Source of the DNA: Agelaius tricolor
Lineage: Eukaryota; Chordata; Aves; Passeriformes; Icteridae
Assembly (NCBI GenBank): GCA_023055355.1
Contig: JALJCS010000020.1
Location: 7,733,001 to 7,797,000 of the forward strand
Direction: 5' to 3'
Length of the DNA stretch: 64,000 nucleotides
Of the stretch, positions 14,755 through 27,151 are shown piece by piece (positions within the stretch are counted from its first letter, which is position 1; each line of letters starts with the position of its first letter). A program made the translations under genes and the position numbers. The notes beneath the pieces were generated by a model. It saw only the letters and a program-made list of their open reading frames with translations, was not told the origin of the DNA and did no database searches.

Positions 14755-15052
14755 AGGGGGATTTTCTACAAGAACATGCAGTGATAGAACAAGAGGGAAT
14801 TGCTCTAAACTGAGAGGCCACGTGTAGATTAGATATTAGAAAGAAATTCTTCCCCAAGAGCATGATGAGGCATTGGCACTGGCTGCCCAGGAAGCAGTGG
14901 CTGTCTCATCCCTGGAAATGGTCAAAGTTAGGAAGGATGGGGCTTGGAGCAACCTGGTCTAGTGAAAGGTGTCCCTGCCCATGGCAGGGGGGTTAGAACC
15001 AGATGGTCCTTCAGGCCCAGTCCAACCCAAACCTTTCCGCGACTCTGGGATA
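14755..15052 (+). mobile_element. CR1 LINE fragment, 3' portion of about 300 bp
   Basis: The sequence follows the CR1 3' untranslated region throughout. It has the TTCTACAAG...TAGTGATAGAACAAG-type start, then ATTAGATATTAGAAAGAAATTCTTC, GAGGCATTGGCACTGGCTGCCCAG, a TCCCTGGAAATGGTCAA word, GGTGTCCCTGCCCATGGCAG and a final AGTCCAACCCAAACC. It is 5'-truncated, in plus orientation and diverged by point changes. It has no coding capacity and marks the genome as sauropsid, most likely bird. Confidence 0.92.
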
Positions 15053-16519
15053 ATAAATCAGGAAACCTTGTCTCAATTAGTATCTCTCCAAATTACAGGG
15101 GAGTGAGAATAGAGAGGAAGTTTAAGTCTTGGAGAAGATCCAGGTACTATACACTGAGTGCAATACAACAGAGTGGGAACTAGATAAAGCTAATAATGAA
15201 GTAGTCATTAATAACACATCTGCTCCCAAAGCAACAACATATCATCTGCTAGCAGCCTCAGTTAAAATGCTGTGTGTACAAGCCCCTTCTGCATGCCAAT
15301 TTTGGTTTCTTCTCTCAGTCACATTCAAATACAGTGGCCCCTGAAACTACCTTATCCCAAAGGAAACCACAGCTTTAAAGTGCAAGCTATGAATATCCCC
15401 ATGGCTACAATGATTCTCAGCAGCATTTGGCATTACAGCCAAGGTCATTTATTCACCACTAAAGGATCATTAGTGACCTACAAGTGCAAGTCTATTACAA
15501 ACCTGTAGGTCTTAAATGAGCTAACAGCACATACCGTCTCCAGCCTTTTAGGGTAAGTGTGAAGATGCCTCTTAGATCAGATCCTCAAGATAGCCTGGGG
15601 ATACTGATGCATTCAGGTTTGAAATTCATGCCAAAACAACCCCAAATAAAAATGCTGTGAAAAAAATCCAGTGTCAGGGTGTCTAGTTGGGAAACAAGAG
15701 TGCCAAAACCAGTTATTTTGCTGGGAACACAGCTTTTAGAAACTGCAGGCCTATTTAGGGGTGTATGTGGGACACTGTACAGAAACACTCTTATTACCAA
15801 ACAGTAGAGAACTAATAAATGTTTCAAGTAGGATGAACTTAAGCTTATCTCCATTTTTTGTTGTTGTTGGGAGTAACATGATTCAGTGATATTAATGGAC
15901 ACATTTCCCATGAGTGTCCTGGATTGCACCTTTATACTCTAGTGCATGGTTATTGATGAGCAGTATTGTATGTGCACTTCTTCCCATTTGGGTGCAAAAT
16001 CTGCACTTGCTATATTTGGAAGCTGAGTAGAAAGCCAGTTGGCCATCTCCCCTCCTTGTCCTCCCAGGATGCCCCTTTATAGCCAAACAATCACCAAGGA
16101 CTAGGCTTTACCTTTAACCAGTCCCTCATCTTGACTCAAATGTTTGTTAAGTTTCTCATTAGCCCATTTTCCTCTGTTTCCCACCACCAGTATTTGAGCT
16201 CCCATTAAACTGAACCAAGGAGACATTCAAACATGACAGATCATCTCAGGATACTTTATATTTAGAAATCAGCCTCAGGCTACAACAGTTCCTGAGATTC
16301 CTACCTCCCTTCAGACCCAAGTTTATAATGTACACCCTATGAATCTAATTTCAAATTATCACTGCATAGTCCCCAAAACCAACAGAGAAGAACGAGGCTT
16401 CCACTGAGCCTAAAACCCCACAAATGTCAGGAAAACGTGGCCCTAACCATGTCTAAAATCCAAGCAGAGTTGTTCTGGTAATTGGAAAGTTGTTCTCACA
16501 AATACTTTGGTCTCCCCCA

Positions 16520-16536
16520 CCCCCCCCCCCCCCCCC
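16520..16536. repeat. Poly-C tract (17 C)
   Basis: An uninterrupted run of 17 cytosines follows CTCCCCCA. The complementary G run could form a G-quadruplex, and the length is likely to be polymorphic. Confidence 0.9.
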
Positions 16537-19178
16537 GCACCTCATACATTTTATAATTAGTTGCTTGCTTTCAAAATACTTTTCTCACACACTTCCTTCA
16601 AGGTTACCCTACTCTGGTCCAACGTGAGCTGGCAGAAGATAAACACGAGCTGCTTACAAGATAAATCTAGAGAGGAACACACTCCATAGTAAAATCCTCC
16701 ATTGCATCTGTTCCCTTCACATGAACAACTGCTGCAATCTGGTATTTCTGTTCCAGGATATTTATGTGTTTCATACAGCAGTGGGAAGCGATTAGGGAAG
16801 GCAGTCCCGACGCTGCAAAGTGCTCACCAGCTGAACCGTGCGTGTGTGGGACGATCAGCTGTCAGTCTGAATCCACATGGATTTTGTTACCTGTTGCCCC
16901 TGTGCAACACAGTAATCAATATTAAGGGATTACACTCTAAGAACATGAGTGGGGTTCAGTTTTCTCTAAGTGACCCAAGCACATGCTCAACGTGTTTGTA
17001 TGAGGAGATCAAGTGAAAGATCCATTAGACAATAAAGCAGAACAAGCCCACGTTCCTGTGGGCTGAAATCAAGGGCACATTTTCAAGCACTGAGTAGGCT
17101 AAAGAAACTTGATGCCATCTGAAACACCCCTCAGCCAGTGTGTGCTGGCTGGATAGAAAATTCTTATTATCTTCTTATCCTGCTTTGTTCCTTGCTAGTT
17201 TTTTGTGGTCTCAATAATAAAACAGCAAAGTAACATCCCAGTCAGAAAAACTAAAGTGCCACCCCATGTTTTCTTTATGAAGTGCTTCATGTATCTGCCT
17301 CCAGTAGCTTTTTCACAGAAGCTAAGGATATTCATGGGGAGAGGCATAGCGAAACCAATCTGTGTCTGGAAAAGTTGATATGCTCCTTACTCCTTGTAAC
17401 CTGAAGCCATTGCCTTTTTTCTCCCTTCTTTTTTCTTTCTTTTTTTTTTTCTTTTTAATTACTGGTACATATTTGAGACCTGAGCCAAAATGGTATAAGA
17501 AGGAATCCTGCTGTGGCTTTGCTGATTACTTGAACAGGTCCTTTGATGGCAATAAACACCCGTGCTGATACCAGAGTATAAGACAATTCCAAATCAGGCC
17601 ATAAAGCAGGAAAAACAGATGACTGCTGAAAAAAAAATCCTTATGTAAGTGCATGTGGTGGTCTACTATTGCAGTGTAACCCCAGGTGCTCTGGTAGCTC
17701 CTTGTCAAGGAGGCTGCAGTGCTTTAAAAACTTTCATGAGCTAAACACTGCAAGATCCCATGGAAACAGGGAGGTATCCTTCACTCTGTAATCTGCTAGA
17801 GAGCTGATGTCTGCTCCCACCCCTATGGGGCTGGGGACTGATCCCAGCAGGACCACACAATGCTCCTCCAGGAAGCCATTGACAGCACTGGGGCTAAGCC
17901 TGCAAATCCCAGCCTCTTCCCTAAGCAGGAATACAGTCCCTCCTCCAAGATGAAGGAAGAAAATAGACAAAGTTAGGTTGATAGGCTAATCTGATGACAG
18001 ATGCTGTGCTGAATTTCCACATTAGACAGTGATAACAATAATAATTCTCTACTGAATGCACAAAAATATTAATAATGCATTTCCTTTAGTAAATATTTAA
18101 AGCATAGTCACATAGTGTCATACCTGAGCACTCAATTTTATGATTTTGTCTCCAAACCCATGACATGAATATTAAGATATCATAACCTGTTGGGTTGTTG
18201 TTTCTTTTAAATTTGCCTCCTATTTCTGAACCTTCAGTCTTGTTTTCCAGCTATTCCTTTTTTCCTATGACAAGGAGGTTAGAAACTGCCTTGGTTTTCG
18301 AAGGCTGAGATTTCCCATTAATTAAATGCATGGTTCTAGGAAATACACCAAATATCACATAACCTTGCATTTTTACCATGTTTCATGTTCAAAGCACAGA
18401 GCAAATTCAGTTAATGGGTCCTGCTAGCGCTGCTGTATTTGGAGTTAGTGCAAAATGATTGCTCTGAGCAGGACTTGGGACCCTGACAAGGCTCTTTGGA
18501 GGATCAGGCCCTAAGCAAGATTTCTCAGGGTCATTGGAGAACTCATGACTGGGATTACAGTTTTGGATTCCTCCTGTCCTGAAAGCACACTTCTCTTATT
18601 TAAGATTTTAGCACTCAAACAGAGCCTCATTCACTCCTGAGCATCTGTTTATATAGTCTAGGTAATTTTTGCTTAGTTTGTTACTGACATACACCTCTAG
18701 CCAACCCCACAGTAATAAAGCAGTATACAACATCAATTAAAAAAATGCACAAAAAATGTTTTTAAATTGAAATACCACACACCTCTGTAAGATCTGGGAA
18801 GTAACAAAGCACAAAATGGCAGCTCTTGTTTCCACACCTGCCTTTCTTTCCCATCCACTCACCCAAAATTTTAACAGAAGTGTTTATTTGGAGAAAGAAA
18901 AATTAAAAGCTAATAGGTAAGAGATGCACACGGGGGATTCAGAAGGGCCTGATCTAGGAACAGGGAAGGTCTCATTATACCTGGAGAGCCCTTTTTCCTT
19001 TCACTGCTAAATCCCACTCTTGGACGTCCCTTCTGGAAGGCTTTCTGAGGTTGGTAGTGTTTGCACTGCTTTGAAATGCAAGTCTCCCCGCTTTGTTTGT
19101 TTTTGAAATGGCTTGAAAGGGAGGAGCAGACGTCCTTGGCTACTAAAGCTGAGCTTTCCCAAAACACAAGCTGCTGCT

Positions 19179-19218
19179 CTTTGTTTGCTTCTCGTTAATT
19201 AGCTGTGTGTCTAATTAG
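19179..19218. promoter_or_regulatory. Homeodomain/forkhead motif cluster
   Basis: Two copies of TAATTAG (19,196-19,202 and 19,212-19,218) lie 16 bp apart, start to start, directly after a CTTTGTTTGCTT forkhead-like word. Such spacing is typical of developmental enhancers, but short AT motifs also occur by chance. No target is shown by the sequence. Confidence 0.3.
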
Positions 19219-22200
19219 TGACAGGTTCCCTTTGGCTTTCCTGAAACCAAAGCCGCTCCATGTCAGTAGAGGTCCATCAGGGGACTTGTCAGTGACCGAA
19301 TGGTTTCCAGCTGCTCTGGGGCTCTCCTCAGGAGCACGGTGCACACACACTGCCACTTACCCTGAGGGACTGCTGATAGCCCTGACAAAGGAGACACCGG
19401 TCCCTTTATCTGCACTGAACCCCTGAATTCAGGCAGGTCTAATCTGTAATATCCTAATCCACATCACACCCTAATTCACATCACATCCTAATTCACCGTG
19501 GAGACAGCTTCACAGCAGGATAGGAAACGGGCTCATTTTCTAACCCTCGGCTCTAATCCACTTTCCCTTCCCAGTGTTTTGCTCTGACACTTTGGTCAAG
19601 ATTCACCTCAGTTACTGCAGTCCAATAACACTAAGTTCACCCAAGGGTGAGAACTACTTTTCAGCTGCACAGTGCATCACTCAGCTTTCAGGGCACTCAC
19701 CATAGGATACTGTTATTGCAGTTTGTTTATTTAAACTGAGGTGAGCTTGGCCTATTACCAGCTTTAAATGCACCTTTTTGGGGACTCTTTGAAAAATCCC
19801 TTCAGCTGTACATGCTGGTGTGAGAAAAAGGGAGGACACAGACTTGCACCATCCCAGGGGACCGCTGAGACTGTTTCTCCCCCACGAACACACTTCCTGC
19901 TCTTCTCTGCTCACTTCCCCCCTACAGGTTTCCATCAGCAGATCCCTAAAGAGAGAGGAGTTTATTTAATTCCCTACTGATGTCAGATCCTGTTGGTGCC
20001 AGAATGATTGATGGGCAAGCACCATGACTGACGGGAAGATGCGCTTTCAATTAGCGCTGGGTGGGCCCCTTCCCTCTCCTGCTCTCTCTCCCCAAAGTCC
20101 CTCTGGGGCAGTGCCCTCATTGCAGGGTTTCTCTTTGTACCAGAATTCTGTATTCCCTACCCTCTCTTATATCAGCAGCACCATTTTACAAAAACATGGC
20201 TTATTTTAAACTGGGCAAAGCTGAACATGGAATTATCTTGGACATTAAACAACCCCCAAACCCATCAACCCCAGGACACCAGAGAAGACATTTCTCCCAA
20301 AAGCCACAGGGTTCATAGCATTTTATTCAAAACCTCTCTGAAACCCAAGGTCTGTGAAACATGGCACATGACAGTTCCAGGGAATCATGGAGCCAGCAGA
20401 AAAAGCATAATCTTTACATGGTTTTGACTCCTATTTTGCAGTAACCACTCTAAGAATGAACTACATACAAGAACTGGGATTACTTCAATGAAACACTATC
20501 AAATGCAAGAGAGATGAGAATTCATCCTATTCACTTTCTTCTTTCTGCAGAACTTGCAATATCTTAGTTCTTGCTCTCATTCTTGGTTAACAAATCCAAC
20601 CCCTGGCACAGCCATTTGTGCAAATACGATGGCATAAGAACATCAAAAAGCATTTCCTTTTCACTTTTTCAGAGGTGATTTTTTTGTGTTTCTTTCCAGG
20701 TTGCACTAGAAATAATACAGTTTTCTAGAAATATTTTCCTGCACCAAGATTTTCCATGAAGAACAAACAGTACAATCTAAACATTGACTGCAGCTCAGAA
20801 GACTGAAACTATTTTCCTGTGTCAGAGTTTTAGCAATAGCCAGATGTTGGTGAACAGCAGGTGCCAACAGAAACCATCAGCTCTGAGCTCACATGCTCTT
20901 CACCAGCCAAGTCCAAAGCACGCAGCAAGGTTATTATTTCACTTCCCACAGTAAAGGTGATCTAGTCAGTAACAATGGTGTGGAGATGAGAGAAATCAGG
21001 GCACTAATGAAGAACTACAGTATTCTTGGACAATCAACTCCAGAAACAAAAGCACCGGGCTTTTGAAGATGAAGTTGAAGAGATATGTAGAGAGACTTTG
21101 CTGGTGATGTACTGGAGATTATGAACATCTAAAACCTCCTCTACTGATCAAATAAAGCTGTTCTGAGGAACTTATATAACATTAAATCATGACCAGATAA
21201 ACTTATCTTAACCTAAATCCCCTGTAATTGGTTCTGTGTGCCCCATCCCTCCCTCTGCAAACGAGGTTGGATCATTTCCAGTAGATCTACACATTACTCA
21301 CTACTCCCAACCCACTGGCTCTATATATTTCCAGAAGCACTGTTGTCTTCTGGAGTTTACAAAGCATCTTGAATTCAATTCTGGAAACACACATTTAGAG
21401 CTTGCCTAGAATTTATATGTAACCAACAAATTTGAGACAAACACTTCTGTACTGGCTGGTACAAGGATTCCTTACTTACACAAACTAAACAGTGTGCCAG
21501 TATCAATAGCAATTAAGTACAGAAACAAAATCATCATTTCCAGCAATGAACCAAATCTTCCTTGTTTTAGACAGGCAACATAACTCAAAGTCAGTAACAT
21601 TATGCTTGTCCTGTTTGAGGAAAAACACTCCAGAAGACTGGAAAGAAATAGCTTCTACTAGAGATCCTTTCCCACATTTCCACATGGAAAAAGAAATCCC
21701 AAAGTATGTCTCTACTGCAGCCTTCCAGTTTCTGTTGCTTTTCTAGTTCAAGTTAAAATTCCACAGAAATGCATGAAAAAGAAATCAAGCACCTGACATA
21801 CTTGGTTTAGGATTTAAGTGATGTGTGAGACTTTCCTGGATGACTCATTGCTCATCCTTGGTCAACTACAATTAGGAAAACAACAGGGGGAATAAAAATG
21901 GGACAGAAAACCATGAAGGACTAAAAACTGAGTCATCAGTCAGCCTAACCCCAACTCAGTTACAGCATGTGAACTTGGAATAAGTCTGCTCCAATTAGTG
22001 CTATTCTTCCAGACTTACATACAGAGATTAGGAGGTAGTTCTGACAATAAATCAGAAGGTGTGCAGTATCATCATTAGTTTCACTGCAGCTGGTGTACTG
22101 CAACACATGCCTCTGGCAGGGGGATGCTATAAACAGTTGAAGCCTGACAGTCAGAACTGGTTTGGACTCCAAAGATTGAACTGCTTTCTATGGGTTGCAC

Positions 22201-25200
22201 AGTGAGGGATGGCAGGCTTCTCTACACACTGCCTGCTAAGCAGTCTGAAATGAACAGGGAATCTGGCTTCACTCTCCACTGTTCATTTGTTGGGGAAAGA
22301 ATTTCCAGGAAAAAAGAAGAAAATATATTTCTTCTTCACTTTCTATCAACTTCCCCTGCAATTACACATGGCTTAAATCTAGTGCAAAGGAGGGAGCAGG
22401 GAACAAGGAAATAGGGTCGTCTTTGGAGAAGTAACTTAACTGTGTGCAATGTGGAGCCTACATTAAAAAGGCCATGCTACAAGGAGTTCAGCAGGCCATG
22501 AGGGAAATGAGAGTTTGAGTTCTAATAAAAACAAGGAAAGATGAATATCTTTTTAAACATCCCATGCTTTCAAAAGCAGGGCACAAAACCTATAATGAAT
22601 CCATTAGTGCCAGCCACGGCAGCACGTCTGGGTTCAAAGCTGCCCTTGTGATACTACATGTGTTTTTTCATCTGTGTCAATAGAAAAGAGCAGTAAACAA
22701 TTCTAGCAGAGCTGTGTTTTGGTCAGATTTGGGATAGAGGTAGAAAAAGCCAAGTGCAGACTAAGTAGGGAGTGCTCACAGAGCCAGTACTAACTCCTAA
22801 ATAGCTTGTCTCTTGATCTAATAGAAATTCACCCTGGGAAATGCTGTACCCTGACCCAGAGATGTGTTCTCTGTGAAACACCTCCAAGATCACCCGTAAC
22901 ATGAAGCAAAGGCAGAAAGATCTGCTCCAGCCACTGACCCTGCCAACAACATTTGTTTCAGCTACGGCAGTGGAGATGAGCGGGCACAGCTCTGTCAGTG
23001 TGTATGGGCCCCGTGGGCAGGAAATAGGATTCAGAGAATCCTTTCGTGAAGCAGCCCCTTGACCCATTCCCCCAGTCTGGCCGGCTGGAATGAGCAACCG
23101 AGTGGATGTTCCGGCTGGGGACATTTCTATCCAAATGTCGCAGAAATCTGCCCCAGAGCGGCACGTCCCTTTTCCTCGCCCGCTGGCCGGTGCTTGGCAG
23201 AGCAAGCGCATCCCAAGAGCCGTCTCCAGGTTACTGGTGCCCTCTGCCGACCAGCGGGAGGAGGAAGAGCCTGATGGGATAGCGAGGGGAGAAAGATCCC
23301 GGGCCTTCGCCAGTCTACATGGAAAGGCCTCAAACACAACGCAGACCATACTTTGGTGCAAGAAGCTCCTCTCCTTTCCCCAGGCTGACTGGGTACCCCA
23401 TGCAGCAACTCGACTGCCAAGGGACGACACGGTCACTGTAAAATCACGTGTATGAGGTGATTGAGGTTCAGAATGAACCTCAGCCCTCCAGCCAGCGAAG
23501 GTATTTAAAAAAATCACCAGCATCTGCAGGAACAGCCCCCTGAGCACACACTGAAGTGCATCAGCCCCTGCAGTCCTGCACCACAATGGGGCAGGGGAAG
23601 GCAGTGTGGCCCAGGAGCACTTTGTTTGTTCTGAGTGAAAGAGGGGATTATCTGAGTGGGGCTAGACAAGTGCCCTGAAGATTCAAGGGATGTCCAGAGA
23701 CAGCTGAAAACAAGCTGTACTGCAGCCACTCTGATGGCAAAAGATAAAAGGGCTGATTGCTTAAAGAAAAGGGCTCGTTGCACAGGAGAAATGGAGGGTA
23801 AATTGGTCTTTTTATTTCCTGCTCTTGTCAGCTGGTGATGAATTAGGAAGAGAAGAAGAACTCTGACAAAGAGCTCCCATAGGCCAATCAGCAGGCTGAG
23901 AATTTGGGAGGTTCCGGTCTGCAGGGACCCCACAGCTGCCTTGTCACACCTGCCCTGCTGTCTGTGGGCTTGGAGTTTGACTGCAGGGTGGGTGAAGAGG
24001 CCGGAGCTGCCTGGGGACAGCTGCTGTGACTGGCAGAACAGCTTCCCTCCCAAGGCTGATGAAGGGGCTAAGGAGAGAGGAAGAGGAGCTCTTTGCTGAA
24101 GTGTACCAGCCTCTTGTGGCAGGGCCAGCCAAGCAAGAGGAGTTGCTGAAACTTTGCCCCTGGCCTATCAGGGCTTTTTCTGGGACAGAACATTGCCCTC
24201 TTAGCACAGCTTCAGGAGGGGCAGCACACAGGTTTCACATCCCACCAGCTCCAAAGAATAAACACTTGCTGGCAACCCTTCAGCTCCAGCCTGTCTCTGT
24301 ACCCAACAGCTCAGGAGCAGATGGAGCAGGCTCAGAGCACCTGCACTAGAGGGTTGTACAAAACCCCAAAGCCACATTACTGTTTGCCACACAGAAAAGG
24401 GTGAATCAGCCCTTCCAGATTGATCTGCCACCCTCCAGCTTATGACAGATTCAGCCCTTGGCCACCCACAGCAATTTTATATCCACTTTGTTTGTTAGGG
24501 TGTCACTGGGCTGAAGGAGCCTTTTCCCTGACCTGTCTTGAAGCCAGCCAACCTCAGTAGGAGCCCTGATTCCTCATCTGCCTCAGTGCATCTAAGTGTG
24601 CATCCCACACTTTGGGTGCCAAAGAAGAGCACTGGCCTTGGCATCTGCTCTGCAGGCCAGGAGGTATGCACTGAAAGACACCTGCTTTCAGGCTGTGGGA
24701 ACAACCCTCTCAGGTCTCCATTAGAGAAGGTGATGACAGTTGCACTTATACAGGTGACTAGGTTTCACCCATAAGAGACAGGCAGGAGGATGCTTTAATG
24801 AAGGGCACACCAAAGAAATGCACCTTCTCTTGGCTAACCACTGCCCTCCTGGTCCTTGCCACCCACAGTGAGCCAAGGGTGTTCCTTGAGCTAGAGGAAC
24901 CAGTTCTGGTGGCAAAAACTTGGCTCAGAGCAAGAGCCAGAACTTGCAATAAACTGTTCTTTAAAGCCTGTTTTCCCTTTGGTGGCACTGCAGCACCTCC
25001 CCTTCCCAGGTGCCCTCTCCTGGGCTGGATCTCAATTAACTCACAGCCTCAGGCTATAAATCAAGTCAATAAAAGGGGCTGTAAAATAAACATGAACAGA
25101 TCTTCCCCTTTCCATTCAAATGTAGTGAAGTGGCAAAGCCTTTTTCCAAGCAGAGCTTAGACACCCTGTACTTCACTGGCTTCACAAGAGGGAATCCAAT

Positions 25201-26942
25201 GTGCTCATACATTAATAGAAGCGACCTGGTCACTGGGATGCAGGCAGTGCTAGGAAGTGCCCCATGGCTTGGAGGTCAGCCTCAGGTCGCTTATTCAGAA
25301 TTTCCATGGGGTGGATAGTTCTAATTTACAGCTCACAAGAGTTGGAAAATATTTTAGAGAGGGAGGTTAAATAAGCAATGTTGTTGGGGTTTATTAAAAG
25401 GCCTGGCCTACCAGAATATAAAAGTATACATTTCATCCATCAGACCTACCTGACACCTCAAATAAGGAAGAAAAGTAGATCTTCAGCACTGGAGCCAAAA
25501 TCTGCTCCAAGGGATGCCCAGGAGGTCAGTAAAGTTGGCTGCATGACACTGTAAACACAAAGGACTAAATTCTGCTGTCAAAGCAGCAGCCATGAGAAGT
25601 GAGACCTTTTGTAATAATTTGCAAGGGAAGGGATCAGAGGATATATAAACTATTGTTATTTGTAGTGCTCCAGTGTCTAAAGCTTCCAGTTGAAAACTGG
25701 GCCACAGCATGCCAGGTGCTGTAAGCCAAAGTGAGAGAAACACCCTGCTTGGAAGTGGTGGAGTCCCTGTAGGCATGAGGGGGTAAGAAGATAAAGCAAG
25801 GAGAACACAGCTTTGGCTTGGTTTTCCTGATCTACCCAGGGCCCTGAATACCCTCACTGGGCAATACAGCAGGATAACCCTTTCAAAGGCTGTTGGGAAC
25901 AGTCTTTTAAAGTGAGATGACCCAATTTAGGGAAAGTTCTGCCTTTCAACCAACTCCCCACACTGTCCAGCAGCACAGCAGCCTCACTCATCTGGTCTAC
26001 AGAAAAGAAACCAGCTTTATTACTCCAAATCACTGCCAGTTCCCTCCATGCTCCAGAGCCTACATCAAACATTTTTAGAGCCTTAAAAGCCATATGGAAC
26101 CTTGAAATACATTATCCACCTTCCTGGGTCAAAACCAGCAAAGTAACAGTAACTCCCCAAATCTATGCACTACCACACCCTTTGGAAATCATCCATCTCC
26201 CTTGTAGCTCATAATCCAGCCCCAGGGAGTGTCTAACTCATAACGAGACTGTTTGCTTGGAGCTAAATCCTCTGCATATTATTGTTAAAAAATGGATGAG
26301 GCAACTGTAGCCTGTTTTCATTAGCAGAGGGTCCAAAGCCTGTTCAGAACTGAGCTGCTCCCTGCATTAGGGAGTGAGTTACCATATGTGCACACACCCA
26401 CAGTGGAATGAGAAGGGTTAAAATCCTCAGGTCTATCCTTTTGTGGCCACTCTTTCTGTTATTGTTGGTTTGAAAAGAAGTGCTCATTCAAAGAAGCAGG
26501 TGAGACATCTTTAGAGTCAGGAAATGGATCAGAAGATACAGAAAAAAAGAGTTGGAGAGAGGAAGAAAAAGCTGAAGGGGACTGAAATCTTCATTCAAGT
26601 CTTTGTCCCTCCTCTATAAATGGGGAACTATGACAATGCTCCTGTAGTTTGTCCAGTTAATTATAGAACAATACGAGGACCTGGGCTGTGATGGATTGGT
26701 GATTTACAAGATAGGAGTGTGAGAGCAGAGAATGGCAATTACACGAGTGCTTCCACACTGCCTAAATGACAGAGTGTTTGACTAAGGAACTGCCTGCCTT
26801 CCCCTGGTGATAAGAGCCAATGCCTCACAGGCCCAGGTAAACAAGAGTTTGGCTTCACTCAGTCTGGATGGGATGCCCGTTATCCTTCCCCCCACCCATC
26901 CTGGAGAGGCACCTAGGGAGAAGGTGCAGCACTGGCAACTGC

Positions 26943-27151
26943 TCACCTTCCCTGCAGGGAGTGGATGCCCAGGACCAAGATAAGAATCACTGAAGTAAGG
27001 CCACAGGCAGGGGACAATGGCCGGGCTTGGGCCACAAAGCCATCCATCACCTGGGAAACAAAGCTGTTGTCAGCAGGGGTGGCTGCATCCTCCAGGCATG
27101 TCAGCTGCCGAGTGAGTTGGGTGACAGGCACGTCAAGGACTGAGGAGGCCT
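26943..27151 (-). other. Exon-like open stretch with splice signals, identity unknown
   Basis: Read on the minus strand, a pyrimidine-rich tract ending in CTCCCCAG (acceptor at 27,153-27,152) precedes about 69 open codons. They end either at a GGAAG|GTGAGC donor (last exon base 26,947) or, read through, at a TGA (26,945-26,943). The peptide has balanced composition. A hydrophobic segment near its end (LTSVILILVLGIHSLQ) resembles a membrane anchor. I do not recognise the family and found no partner exons, so it may be chance. Confidence 0.2.

Larger units (their letters stand above)
15053..26940. other. Gene-poor region with scattered conserved-looking patches
   Basis: No exon series was recognised. 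Locally interesting patches are 19,179-19,218 (forkhead-like TTTGTTTGC followed by two TAATTAG homeodomain cores), 22,890-23,320 (a CpG-enriched patch overlapping a 287-residue minus-strand open frame) and 26,837-26,843 (GTAAACA, a forkhead core). By human synteny this may be upstream regulatory DNA of TBX1, but no alignment was possible. Confidence 0.45.

Noticed and set aside
23514..24053. 179-residue minus-strand frame
   Set aside because: No domain or splice signals, and it overlaps the 287-residue frame in another phase.
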